This document shows positions 6,658 to 15,359 of a DNA stretch of 64,000 nucleotides, one piece after another (position 1 is the first letter of the stretch; every line of letters begins with the position of its first letter). The translations under genes and the position numbers were made by a program. Origin of the DNA: JAFDVN01 sp964472275. GTDB lineage: Bacteria; Acidobacteriota; Holophagae; Holophagales; Holophagaceae. The notes beneath the pieces were generated by a model that searched no databases, had not been told where the DNA came from, and saw nothing but the letters and a program-made list of their open reading frames with translations. The stretch spans positions 1-64,000 of the forward strand of contig CAYYJN010000002.1 in NCBI GenBank assembly GCA_964472275.1, in the 5' to 3' direction.

Positions 6658-9351
6658 ATGTCCCGTTTCCACCTGACTCCCTTCGCGTTGGCGTTGGTCA
6701 CCGGCGCCCTCGCCGCGGGCCTGCCCACGCTTCCCCAGGCGCGGCTCGCCACGCTTCGCGCCCAGCAGGACAGCCGCGAGAGCCTCGCGATGCAGCAGCT
6801 CCGCTCAACCAGCGCCTCCCTGGGCCTGGATTCGGACAGCTCCTTTGTCTCCCAACGGGTCAGCACGGATGCCTTCGGCATGCTTCATGTGCATGTGCGG
6901 CAGGCCTACAAGGGCGTGCCCGTCTGGGGCGGCGACGCGATCCTCCACTCGGATTCCGAAAACCAGCCCATGCCCATGACGGACAAGCTGGTGCGCGGCC
7001 TCGATCTCGCCGTCAGCCCAGCCCTGCAGGCGTCGGAAGCGCTGGCCATCGCCTCCCGCGACATGGGTCCCAAGGGCTCCTTCGCGTACACCCCGACTCA
7101 GGATCTCGTCGTCGTTCCCCGCATCCAGCGCTCCCTCCGGGCTGGCGTGACCCCGGCCCGCGCCAACGCCAGCGATGTGATCACCACCGTCACTGGGGCG
7201 GATCTCGCCTGGCACCTGCATCTGGAGGTCCAGTCCCCGAACGACACTCGCGCCATGGATTACCTCGTCAGCGCCGCCAACGGCGCCATCCTGAAGAAGT
7301 GGTCCACCCTCGAAACCGCGGGCACTCCAGCGGTGGGCACGGGCAACAGCCAGTACAACGGCACCGTCAGCATCGGCACCACCCAGCTTTCCGCGAGCAG
7401 CTTCACGATGCAGGATTCCCTGCGCGGCAACACTCAGGTGACGGACCTGGCCAACGGCACCAGTGGTGGAACGCTCTACAGCGACACCGACAACACCTGG
7501 GGCGATGGCAACAACTACTACGACAGCGCTCCGGCCGCGGGCGGCACCAGCGGCGTGACGGGCCAGACAGCGGCGGTGGACGCCAAGTACGGCTTCGACA
7601 TGACTTGGGACTACTACAAGAATGTCCATGGCCGGAACGGCATTGACGGCCTCGGCACAGCCACCGCGCTTCGCATGCACTACAGCACCAACTACAACAA
7701 CGCCTTCTGGAGCGACTCCTGCTTTTGCATGACCTTTGGCGATGGGAGCCACACCCCCACGGGCACCAGCGGATTCAAGAACCTCACCGCCATTGATGTG
7801 ATCGGCCATGAGCTGAGCCACGGCGTCATCGCCAACAGCGTGAGCGGAGGCCTCACTTACTCCGATGAAAGCGGCGGCCTCAACGAAGCCGACTCGGACA
7901 TCAACGGCACCTTCGTCACCTACTACGCCTACAACGGCGGCACGGGCAGCACCGTTCCCAACACGATCCCCGTCGGCAACTTGCACGGCTATGTGCCTTG
8001 GCAGATCGGACCCCAGATCGCGAATCCGCCGCTTCGCTACATGTACAAACCCAGTTTGGATGGCGCTTCGCCGGACGCGTGGTCCTTCAACATCGGGCAA
8101 CTGGATGTGCACTATTCCTCCGGTCCCATGAACCGGGCCATGTACTTCCTCGCCCAAGGCGCGAGCTCGACCTCCACCGACGACACCTACTCCAGCTACC
8201 TGCCCGGCGGCATGACCGGCATCGGCAACGACAAGGCCAGCAAGATCTGGTACCGCGTGATGACCACGGGTCTGACCAGCAACTCGAACTACCATGACGC
8301 GCGCATCGCCTGCGAAAACGCCGCGACTGCCCTTTATGGCGCCACGGAGCTCGCCGCCGTCCAGAACGCCTTCCACGCCATCAATGTGGGTCCTGCGGCG
8401 GGCGGATCCGATGACACCACCGCCCCCACCAGTGTGACGGTCAGCGAGACCGGCACCAGCGGCACCATCAGCCTGAGCGCCTCGGCGACGGATGATGTGG
8501 GCGTCGCCAACATTGACTTCGTCATTGATGGTTCGGTGATGGCGAGCGCGACCCCGGCGACTCCGCCGTTGTCCTATTCCGGGTCCACGCCCTTCGATTC
8601 CCATCTCCTGCCCAACGGCACCCACACCCTCATCGCCAAGGCCTATGACGCCTACCGGAACAGCGCCAGTTCCTCCCAGATCTCCTTCACGACGGTGAAC
8701 AGCTACGCCCAGTTCCTCTCGGATCCCAGCTTCGAACTGGGCGGAGTTTGGGGCTTCGGGGGCGTCTATGCCGGGATCACCAACAACTCGTTGTATTCCC
8801 ACACTGGATCGCGCTACGCGATCATCGGCGCTTCCGGTTCGACTGGTGAAAGCTACGCCTACCAGGTCTTCACCCTTCCCGCGGGCGTGCCCAGCGCCAA
8901 GCTGACGCTCTGGACCCGGATCACCAATACCGGATATCCGACCACCTCCACCAGCGACGCCATGGAGATCGCTGTCTACAATTCAGGACTTAGCAGCAAG
9001 CTGGCTTCGCTCGGGACGGTCACCGGCAAGGACGCCACCGCCTCCTCGGTGGCCAATGCCTCCTGGAAGCAGATCGGCCCCTTCGACCTCTCGGCTTACA
9101 AGGGCCAGACCATCGCCCTCGTCTTCGACAGCACCTGCTCCGCTGGCGCCACCAGCTTCCGCGTGGACGATGTGGCCTTGGGCACCCAGTACGCCCAGCC
9201 CGACGAAGACGGCAATGGCTCCGTGGATGGCATTGACCTCGGCCTCTTCGCCAAGGATTTCGGCGCCGCGGCTCCGCTTTCCGACTTCAACAACGATGGA
9301 GTGGTGGATGGATTGGACGCCACCATTCTGCTCAACGCCTTCGGCCAGTGA
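6658..9351 (+). CDS. Secreted M4 (thermolysin-family) metalloprotease with dockerin-like tail
   Basis: Zinc endopeptidase secreted as a zymogen, 897 aa. A signal peptide (about 1-20) is followed by an FTP/PepSY propeptide region (VSTDAFGMLHVHVRQAYKGVPVWGG) and the peptidase domain: HELSH at about 383-387 supplies two zinc ligands, NEADSD the third, and LDVHYSSGPMNRA the transition-state His. The HExxH-to-Glu spacing is two residues longer than in thermolysin. A cadherin/Ig-like segment and a jelly-roll-like segment come next. The last 45 residues contain two calcium-loop repeats (DEDGNGSVDGID, DFNNDGVVDGLD), as in type I dockerins. GGAGG lies ten bases before the start. A lipoprotein gene follows 10 bases later. 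Confidence 0.93.
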   Translation: MSRFHLTPFALALVTGALAAGLPTLPQARLATLRAQQDSRESLAMQQLRSTSASLGLDSDSSFVSQRVSTDAFGMLHVHVRQAYKGVPVWGGDAILHSDSENQPMPMTDKLVRGLDLAVSPALQASEALAIASRDMGPKGSFAYTPTQDLVVVPRIQRSLRAGVTPARANASDVITTVTGADLAWHLHLEVQSPNDTRAMDYLVSAANGAILKKWSTLETAGTPAVGTGNSQYNGTVSIGTTQLSASSFTMQDSLRGNTQVTDLANGTSGGTLYSDTDNTWGDGNNYYDSAPAAGGTSGVTGQTAAVDAKYGFDMTWDYYKNVHGRNGIDGLGTATALRMHYSTNYNNAFWSDSCFCMTFGDGSHTPTGTSGFKNLTAIDVIGHELSHGVIANSVSGGLTYSDESGGLNEADSDINGTFVTYYAYNGGTGSTVPNTIPVGNLHGYVPWQIGPQIANPPLRYMYKPSLDGASPDAWSFNIGQLDVHYSSGPMNRAMYFLAQGASSTSTDDTYSSYLPGGMTGIGNDKASKIWYRVMTTGLTSNSNYHDARIACENAATALYGATELAAVQNAFHAINVGPAAGGSDDTTAPTSVTVSETGTSGTISLSASATDDVGVANIDFVIDGSVMASATPATPPLSYSGSTPFDSHLLPNGTHTLIAKAYDAYRNSASSSQISFTTVNSYAQFLSDPSFELGGVWGFGGVYAGITNNSLYSHTGSRYAIIGASGSTGESYAYQVFTLPAGVPSAKLTLWTRITNTGYPTTSTSDAMEIAVYNSGLSSKLASLGTVTGKDATASSVANASWKQIGPFDLSAYKGQTIALVFDSTCSAGATSFRVDDVALGTQYAQPDEDGNGSVDGIDLGLFAKDFGAAAPLSDFNNDGVVDGLDATILLNAFGQ

Positions 9352-9361
9352 GGTGAGGACC

Positions 9362-9973
9362 ATGCGCAACGAGACTTTCATGAAGACCGCCCTCAAGCTC
9401 GCTCCGGCCACCGCGCTCGCCCTTCTCGTCGCCTGCGGCGGCGGGGGCGGAAGCGATTCCAGCTCGACCCCGTCCGGCGGTGGCACCTCGAACACCGCCA
9501 CCAAGATCGTCTACACGGACCCCACGCCTTCCTCCGGACAGTGGGCGCTGATGAAGGACGCGGCGAGCACCGACACCCACCTCGTCCTGAAACTCGTGCC
9601 GCCTTCCGACGCGGCTTCCGGCTTCGGGGTCGGCTTCACCCTCGCCGCGCCCTCCAGCCTGACCTGGTCCAAGGTGAGCAGTGGGGACGCTCAGATGATC
9701 CACAACCTCGCCTATACGCTCGGCCCGGGGACACAGTTGATCAAGGCGGTTCCCAAGAGCGGCAGCCTCATCGCCGGGATCTACCAGCAGGGGCTCGCGA
9801 CGGCGGCCGTGGCGCACACCACCGGCGCCGTGGCCAGCATCGCCGTGGATTTGGCGAGCGGCGCGACCAAGACCACCAGTTCCATCACTCTGACGCCGGG
9901 CACCTCGAAGGAACTCCGGCTCAGCGGTATGCAGAGCATCACCATCGTCGCCGGACAGATCGCCCTGCAATAG
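9362..9973 (+). CDS. Lipoprotein of unknown function downstream of the protease
   Basis: The 203-aa product starts with a signal peptide ending in a lipobox (LLVACGGGGG) and a Gly/Ser linker, so it is predicted to be a membrane-anchored lipoprotein. The mature part is beta-rich with a segment ASGFGVGFTLAAPSSLTWSKV that resembles cohesin-like repeats; this would fit a partner for the dockerin-like tail of the protease 10 bp upstream, but the similarity is impressionistic. The start at 9362 has GAGGTGAGG immediately upstream; the pair is probably one operon, closed by a UUCG-loop terminator. Confidence 0.75.
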   Translation: MRNETFMKTALKLAPATALALLVACGGGGGSDSSSTPSGGGTSNTATKIVYTDPTPSSGQWALMKDAASTDTHLVLKLVPPSDAASGFGVGFTLAAPSSLTWSKVSSGDAQMIHNLAYTLGPGTQLIKAVPKSGSLIAGIYQQGLATAAVAHTTGAVASIAVDLASGATKTTSSITLTPGTSKELRLSGMQSITIVAGQIALQ

Positions 9974-9993
9974 TCCTTCGCGTTGCTTCGGCT

Positions 9994-10017
9994 GGGGCCG
10001 GTCTTCGGACCGGCCTC
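9994..10017. terminator. Bidirectional terminator with UUCG loop
   Basis: Stem GGGGCCGGTC / GACCGGCCTC (one G-T pair) closed by TTCG, between the convergent lipoprotein and coaBC genes; it touches the coaBC stop codon. Confidence 0.75.
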
Positions 10018-11248
10018 AGTGTTTATTCGCCGCCCACCACGCGACCACGGCGGCGGCGAGCTGGTCTTTGGGCATCGGGCCAAGCGGAGGTTGCGGACCT
10101 TCCTTCGTGACCGGCGTGAGCGCGTTGGCCACCGCGCCAAAACCCCGGCCCGCTTGGACATCATTGACGAGGACCGCATCGAGGCCCTTCTTCGCCAGCT
10201 TGGCCGCGGCGTGATCCAGGTGCCGCTCGCTTTCGGCGGCGAAGCCCACGAGCCACTGACCGGGATGCTTCGAGGCCGAAAGCGTGGCGAGGATATCCGG
10301 CGTGCGCACGAGGACGAGCGTTTCCGCGTCTTCGCCCTTCTTCACCTTTTCCGCGGCCATGCGCTCGGGGCGCTGATCCGCCACGGCGGCGGCGGCGAAG
10401 ACGCCGTCGCAAGAGGGCCACCAGGCTTGGCAGGCGCGGAGCATCTCATCGGCGCTCCGCACGCGGGTCGTCTCGACGCCATAAGGCGCGGGCAGATCGC
10501 CGCCGAGCGCGAGTTTCACCTTCGCCCCCGCGTTCCTTAGCGCGCGTGCGAGTTCGATGCCCATGCTGCCGCTGCTGCGATTCGTGAGGGTGCGGACCGG
10601 ATCGAGATCCTCCCGGGTTGGTCCCGCCGTGACGAGGACGGTCTTGCCAGCGAGCGCGGGGAGCTTGGGACTTCCAAGCGCGCGGATGGCCTCCGCTATG
10701 GCGTCCACCTCCGCGAGTTTGCCGGAGCCCTCTTCCCCGCAGGCGAGGAGGCCTTCGGCGGGCTCGATGAAGGCGTGGCCGAAGCATTTCAACTTCGCCA
10801 CATTCCCCTGCACGGCCGGATGCGCCCACATCTGCGTGTTCATGGCGGGAGCCCAGAGAATGGGCGCCCGCGTCGCCAGCAGGACTGTGCTCAAAAGATC
10901 GTTGGCGAGGCCGTTGGCGGTCTTGCCGAGGAGATCCGCGGTGGCGGGCGCGACGGCCACCAGATCCGCCCACCGCGCCAGCTCGATGTGCTCCACCGTG
11001 GGGCTGGGCCGCCACTCCGGCAGATCCGGATTCGCGCCGAACACCGGCTCGCCGGTGAGGCTCGCAAGGGTAAGGGGCGTGATGAAGCGCGAACCCGCCT
11101 CCGTCAGCACGCAGCGAACCGTGTGTCCTTCCCGGGTCAGGAGGCGCGCCAGATCAGCCGCCTTGTAGGCCGCGATGCCGCCGGGGATGCCCAGAAGGAG
11201 CTTCAAGGGACCGTACCCGCCAAGGCCTGCGCCATGCTCAACCCCCAT
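10016..11248 (-). CDS. coaBC: Bifunctional phosphopantothenoylcysteine decarboxylase / phosphopantothenate-cysteine ligase
   Basis: Two consecutive steps of coenzyme A synthesis in the cytoplasm. The N-terminal flavoprotein CoaC half has the GGIAAYKAADL nucleotide site, PAMNTQMW and the GLLACGEEGSGKL catalytic loop; the CoaB half begins near residue 190 with VLVTAGPTREDLDPVR and contains NRSSGSMG. The length (410 aa) is typical. The start is not certain: the ATG at 11248 has no clear ribosome site, and a TTG 14 codons downstream (at PLKLLLG) would also give a normal N-terminus. Divergent from rpoZ, a partnership common in bacteria. Confidence 0.95.
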   Translation of the reverse strand: MGVEHGAGLGGYGPLKLLLGIPGGIAAYKAADLARLLTREGHTVRCVLTEAGSRFITPLTLASLTGEPVFGANPDLPEWRPSPTVEHIELARWADLVAVAPATADLLGKTANGLANDLLSTVLLATRAPILWAPAMNTQMWAHPAVQGNVAKLKCFGHAFIEPAEGLLACGEEGSGKLAEVDAIAEAIRALGSPKLPALAGKTVLVTAGPTREDLDPVRTLTNRSSGSMGIELARALRNAGAKVKLALGGDLPAPYGVETTRVRSADEMLRACQAWWPSCDGVFAAAAVADQRPERMAAEKVKKGEDAETLVLVRTPDILATLSASKHPGQWLVGFAAESERHLDHAAAKLAKKGLDAVLVNDVQAGRGFGAVANALTPVTKEGPQPPLGPMPKDQLAAAVVAWWAANKH

Positions 11249-11323
11249 GGAACCGATAGGTTAGCCGGATTTCGTTGGATTCCGGGCACTTCCATGCTAG
11301 CCTGACGGGTCCTGGGAGGGTCC

Positions 11324-11608
11324 ATGAGCCAGCGCACCATCGTGCATGTGCCGGAGGAGATCGGCAACAAGTACCGCTTCGCCGTCATCGCCGGCAAGCG
11401 CTGCGAGCAGCTCCAGAAGAACGCCTATCCCAAGGTCGAGGTCATCGTCCCCGTGGACAAGCACGGCGCCCCCCAGGACGCGCCGCGCCTCGCTTCGTTC
11501 TGGTCCCAGGTCTCCATCCGCGAAGTCGAAGAAAACCGCATCGGCTGGGAAGAGGGCGAAGTCGTCGCCCTGGACTACACCACCGAAGCCCCTATCAGCA
11601 TCGAGTAG
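11324..11608 (+). CDS. rpoZ: RNA polymerase omega subunit
   Basis: Small subunit that folds around the beta' C-terminus and assists polymerase assembly. The diagnostic core is EIGNKYRFAVIAGKRCEQLQ, equivalent to the conserved helix-turn of omega; the full length is 94 aa. The acidic C-terminus is family-typical. GGGAGGGTCC lies upstream of the ATG. Its position next to coaBC supports the assignment. Confidence 0.88.
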   Translation: MSQRTIVHVPEEIGNKYRFAVIAGKRCEQLQKNAYPKVEVIVPVDKHGAPQDAPRLASFWSQVSIREVEENRIGWEEGEVVALDYTTEAPISIE

Positions 11609-11628
11609 GCTTTCAGGCCTTCTGCTCA

Positions 11629-11650
11629 AAGGGCCCCTCGCGGGGCCCTT
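11629..11650. terminator. Bidirectional terminator between rpoZ and the amine oxidoreductase gene
   Basis: Perfect 9-bp stem AAGGGCCCC / GGGGCCCTT with a TCGC loop, between two convergent stop codons. Confidence 0.75.
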
Positions 11651-11657
11651 CGCCGTT

Positions 11658-13001
11658 TCAGAATTCCCCAGTCTTGTAGGCCGCCGCCTTCTTGCCCTTG
11701 TCCACCTGGAAGTATTTCGACCAGCCGTTGTTCAGGCTGAAGACGAGCTGCTTACCCATGAGGGGTTCAAGCCAGGTGGGGATGAGGAAACCGCGCGCGT
11801 GGGCGAAGTACTGGTAGTACTTGTGGTCGTCCTGGCATTCGCTTTCGAAGGCGTGGCGCGCGGCGAAGTCGCCGCAGAAGGTGGCCCAGGGCAGGCCCAC
11901 GCAGCCCAGCACCCAGTGGACCCAGGGCCGCTCGGGCTCGCGGACGATGGTGGGCATGAGGTCGCGGGTGCAATCAATGAGGCCGGGCCAGTATTGGATG
12001 AAGCTCACATCGGCCAGGTAGGGGAACTTCGCTTTGAAGCGGTCAATGACGCCCTGCATGATGTCGGGCTTGGCGCGGTAGTTCTTCGCGAAGGTGCTCA
12101 GCATGCTGCCGCCGCCCAACAGCAGGCGTTGGTCGCCGGTGAGGCGCCAGTAGGTGTAGACCAGGTCCGAATCCCAGCACTGGAGCGGCTGATCGGGGAA
12201 GAGCTGGCGCACTTCGGCGTCTTCCAGCGGTTCGCTGATGCTGAGGAAGGTCTGGGCGTGGTAGACCGTCGGCTCGTACTCGCACAGTTGGCGCGCGGGC
12301 TTATCAACGCAGAAGATGATGCGGTCCGCCTTGATGGAGCCCTTGTGGGTCTTGACCGTGTGGTCCTCCAGCGAGATGGCCTCGGTCGCCTCAAAGATCC
12401 GCACCCCGCGCCGGAGCAGGACATTCTTCACGCTCTGCGCGTAGCGTAGCGGGTTGATGCCGTAAGTGCCCGGGTAGCGGATGGCGCCGGTGTAGGCGTC
12501 CGCGCCCAGCATCTTGGGGATGCCCGCGGCCGGGATGATCTCCTGCGGATAGCCCAGCAGCTTGCGGGCCGCGACTTCTTCTTGGGCGTCCTTCCATCCC
12601 CCCGCGTCGTTGCCGACGAAAAGGCTGTCCTGGACCTGGAGATCGCAGTCGAGCTTGTGGTCGTTCACGATGGAGACCATGCGCGCGATGCCCTTCACCG
12701 CGCACTCCCAGGTGTCCTTGGCTCCATCCGCGCCGTACCGCCGCACGAGCTGGCTCAATTCCAGTTCGCTGTCCGGCGTGAGAAAGCCCGCGCTGCGGCC
12801 CGTGGAGCTGCCTCCGCAGATGTTGCGGTCAATGAGGACGATGTTCTTGACGCCGCTATCCGACAAGCGCAGCGCCGCGGCGAGTCCCGCCGCGCCCGCG
12901 CCCACCACGAGCGCGTCGGCCTCGATGTCCCCATTCAGCGGCGGCTGGAAGGGATAGGGCAGATCGAGGAGGGTCGTGTACCACCAGTCCTGGAGGATCA
13001 T
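11658..13001 (-). CDS. FAD-dependent amine/amino-acid oxidoreductase (DAO family)
   Basis: Flavoprotein of the glycine oxidase / D-amino-acid oxidase / gamma-glutamylputrescine oxidase superfamily. A dinucleotide-binding motif (VVGAGAAGLAAALRLSDSG, about residues 32-50) is followed by IDRN at the second strand end and the GGSSTGRSAGFL segment that contacts the flavin. The C-terminal FAD closure block (WPGLID) and the PWATFCGDFAARHA helix are also present. 447 aa. The substrate cannot be fixed from sequence; putrescine-type amine oxidase is one option. The upstream 82 bp shared with mqnE must hold two divergent promoters. Confidence 0.85.
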   Translation of the reverse strand: MILQDWWYTTLLDLPYPFQPPLNGDIEADALVVGAGAAGLAAALRLSDSGVKNIVLIDRNICGGSSTGRSAGFLTPDSELELSQLVRRYGADGAKDTWECAVKGIARMVSIVNDHKLDCDLQVQDSLFVGNDAGGWKDAQEEVAARKLLGYPQEIIPAAGIPKMLGADAYTGAIRYPGTYGINPLRYAQSVKNVLLRRGVRIFEATEAISLEDHTVKTHKGSIKADRIIFCVDKPARQLCEYEPTVYHAQTFLSISEPLEDAEVRQLFPDQPLQCWDSDLVYTYWRLTGDQRLLLGGGSMLSTFAKNYRAKPDIMQGVIDRFKAKFPYLADVSFIQYWPGLIDCTRDLMPTIVREPERPWVHWVLGCVGLPWATFCGDFAARHAFESECQDDHKYYQYFAHARGFLIPTWLEPLMGKQLVFSLNNGWSKYFQVDKGKKAAAYKTGEF

Positions 13002-13083
13002 GGGCTTCCTGGGATGAGACTCCCACTATAGATGGATCCCCAACCAATGCCGCCCTTCCCGGCCCGCCCGGTAGAATGGGGTC

Positions 13084-14241
13084 ATGGCTGGCCTCGCCCT
13101 TCCCCTCGACCGCTACGCGTCCGATCCCGCCTTGAAGGCCATCGCCCGGAAGGTGATGGCGGACGAACGGTTGAGCTTCGAGGATGGCCTCACGCTCTAC
13201 GCCACCCAGGACCTGGTGGGCCTCGGCGCCATGGCGCACCACCAGCGGCTCAAGCGGCATGGCCTCAAGACCTTCTTCGTCCAGAGCCGCCGCCTCAGCT
13301 ACACGAACATCTGCTACACCCAGTGCCAGTTCTGCGCCTTCCAGGCCAAGCCCGGCGATCCGCGCGCCTATGTCCTCAGCGCCGAGGACATCGTGAAGGA
13401 TCTTTCGGACCCGAAGAACCGCGGCGTCCGCGAGCTGCACATGGTGGCGGGCCACTACCCGAAGCTGAAGATCGAGTATTTCGAGGATCTCTTCCGCAAG
13501 ATCAAGGCGGCCTTCCCCGATCTGCATCTCAAGGTCTTCACCATGGTGGAGATGGGCTACTACGCGAAGAACAGCGGCATCAGCGTGGAGGAATTCCTCG
13601 ATCGCTGCGTGGCCGCCGGGCTCGAGAGCTGCCCCGGCGGCGGCGCGGAGATCTTCGACGCCGGCATCCGCGAGAAGATCTGCGTCGGCAAGAAGGACGC
13701 GAACATCTGGTTGGAGAACGCCGCCATCTGCCACGCCAAGGGCGTGCCCACCAACTGCACGATGCTCTACGGCCACATCGAGGAAGCCAAGCATCGGGTG
13801 GACCACCTGCTCCGCCTGCGCGACCTCCAGGACCGCTCCATCGCGGGCGGCAAGGCGCGCTTCCTCGCCTACATCCCCCTCGCCTACCAGAACGAGGACA
13901 ATGACCTGAGCCGCGCTTACGCCATCCCCGAGACGACGGGCGCCATGGACCTGCGCGAAATCGCCGTGGCCCGCCTGCTCCTGGACAACATCGAGCACAT
14001 CAAGGCCTATTGGGTGATGATCTCGCCGGGCCTCGCGCAGGTGGCGTTGAGCTACGGCGCGAACGACCTGGACGGCACCATCATCGAGGAAGAGATCGCC
14101 CACCGCGCCGGCGCGAAAAGCCCGCAGGGCCTCGCGAAGTCCGAACTGGCGCGCCTCATCCGCGAAGCCGGGTTCCAGCCCATGGAGCGGGACAACCTCT
14201 ACCGCGAATACGAGGTCGAGGCGCCCGTCCCCACCCTCTGA
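13084..14241 (+). CDS. mqnE: Aminodeoxyfutalosine synthase (radical SAM)
   Basis: Joins 3-enolpyruvoyloxybenzoate to the adenosyl moiety of SAM in the futalosine pathway to menaquinone. The radical SAM cluster motif CYTQCQFC gives C77, C81 and C84; FQAKPGDPRAYVLS, the HMVAGHYPKLK block and CTMLYGHIE are characteristic of MqnE rather than MqnC. 385 aa. Its stop overlaps the next gene's ATG by one base (TGATG), so translation of the two is coupled. The long-chain prenyl synthase at 34.97 kb would supply the quinone side chain. Confidence 0.93.
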   Translation: MAGLALPLDRYASDPALKAIARKVMADERLSFEDGLTLYATQDLVGLGAMAHHQRLKRHGLKTFFVQSRRLSYTNICYTQCQFCAFQAKPGDPRAYVLSAEDIVKDLSDPKNRGVRELHMVAGHYPKLKIEYFEDLFRKIKAAFPDLHLKVFTMVEMGYYAKNSGISVEEFLDRCVAAGLESCPGGGAEIFDAGIREKICVGKKDANIWLENAAICHAKGVPTNCTMLYGHIEEAKHRVDHLLRLRDLQDRSIAGGKARFLAYIPLAYQNEDNDLSRAYAIPETTGAMDLREIAVARLLLDNIEHIKAYWVMISPGLAQVALSYGANDLDGTIIEEEIAHRAGAKSPQGLAKSELARLIREAGFQPMERDNLYREYEVEAPVPTL

Positions 14242-14795
14242 TGGAGACAAAGGCCGCGCTGCGGAAGGAGCTGCGCGCCCTGCGCGCCGAGCTCCCAAGC
14301 CCGGAGCGGTTGATGAAGGAAGCCGCCATCCGCGCGCGGCTGCTCAAGCTCTGCGTGGATCGTCGCATCTCGCGCATCGGGCTCTTCGCGCCCTTTCGGG
14401 GTGAGGTGGATCTCATGCCCGCCGTCGCCGCGCGGCCGGACTGGCTTTGGTATTTCCCCCGCGTCATCACGGATCAGCCGCCGCGCCTGGCCTGGGGCAC
14501 GGAGCCGTTGGAGCCGGGCCGCTTCGGCATTCTGGAGCCGAGCTTCGCCCAAGCCCTGATGCCGCCGGTGCAGCTTCTCCTCATCCCCTGCCTCGCGTTC
14601 GATCAGGACGGCTATCGGCTTGGCTACGGCGGCGGCTTCTACGACGCGCTGCTGGAGCGATTGCCTGACGAGGTGCTGACGCTGGCGGTCGCCTTCGGCT
14701 TCCAGGAGGTCATGGACCTGCCTCGTCAGCCCCAGGACCTTCCCGTCCAGGGCGTGCTAACGGAATCAGGGCTGCGCTGGTTTGATGGCGATTAG
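14241..14795 (+). CDS. 5-formyltetrahydrofolate cyclo-ligase
   Basis: Converts 5-formyl-THF to 5,10-methenyl-THF with ATP. The N-terminal Lys/Arg-rich helix (KAALRKELRALRAEL) and the signature GYGGGFYDALL near residue 130 define the family; 184 aa is normal. Translationally coupled to mqnE. Its last 30 bases overlap the 3' end of convergent purN, another folate-dependent enzyme. Confidence 0.93.
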   Translation: METKAALRKELRALRAELPSPERLMKEAAIRARLLKLCVDRRISRIGLFAPFRGEVDLMPAVAARPDWLWYFPRVITDQPPRLAWGTEPLEPGRFGILEPSFAQALMPPVQLLLIPCLAFDQDGYRLGYGGGFYDALLERLPDEVLTLAVAFGFQEVMDLPRQPQDLPVQGVLTESGLRWFDGD

Positions 14796-15359
14796 GAAGG
14801 CTGCAAGGGCTTCCGGATAGGCGCGCATCTCCTCCGCGTACACGCGGGCCTGGAGCGCTTCCGGCGTGTCGCCTTCCAGCACCGGCACGCGCCGCTCCAG
14901 CAGCACGCGGCCATGGTCGAATTCGTTGTCCACCAGATGCACCGTGCAGCCGCTCTCTCGCTCGCCCGCGGCGATCACCGCGCGGTGCACATGCATGCCG
15001 TACATGCCCGCTCCGCCGTAATCGGGCAGCAGACCCGGATGGATGTTGAGGATGCACCCTTCCCAGCGGGGCGGCACCCAGAGCTTCTTGAGCCAGCCCG
15101 CGAGGCAGATAACCTCAACGCCCGCCGCCTCCACCTCGCGGTAGCAGGCTTCCGAAAAGGCTTCATCGGACTCGAAGGCCTTGCGATCCACCACGACGGA
15201 TCTGAGTCCTTCCGACTCCAGCTTGGCGATCCCGCCGGCCTTGGCCGTGGAGGCGACGCACAGGACGGGCTCGCCGTTCACGCGCCCTTCCCGGCACGCG
15301 CGCGCGAGGTTCAAGGCGTTGCCGCCGGTGCCGGAAATGAAGAAGGCCAGCTTGGTCAT
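14766..15359 (-). CDS. purN: Phosphoribosylglycinamide formyltransferase
   Basis: Third step of de novo purine synthesis, using 10-formyl-THF. FISGTGGNALNL is the phosphate-binding loop, and the catalytic block NIHPGLLPDYGGAGMYG contains the conserved Asn and His; the later Asp is in HLVDNEFDHG. 197 aa, typical. The start overlaps the pta stop (ATGA), indicating one operon with pta and the upstream small gene. Confidence 0.95.
   Translation of the reverse strand: MTKLAFFISGTGGNALNLARACREGRVNGEPVLCVASTAKAGGIAKLESEGLRSVVVDRKAFESDEAFSEACYREVEAAGVEVICLAGWLKKLWVPPRWEGCILNIHPGLLPDYGGAGMYGMHVHRAVIAAGERESGCTVHLVDNEFDHGRVLLERRVPVLEGDTPEALQARVYAEEMRAYPEALAAFLIAIKPAQP

Noticed and set aside
6805..8802. 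665-codon open frame opposite the M4 protease
   Set aside because: Gly/Val/Ala/His-rich antisense frame without domains; the sense frame has signal peptide and zinc site.
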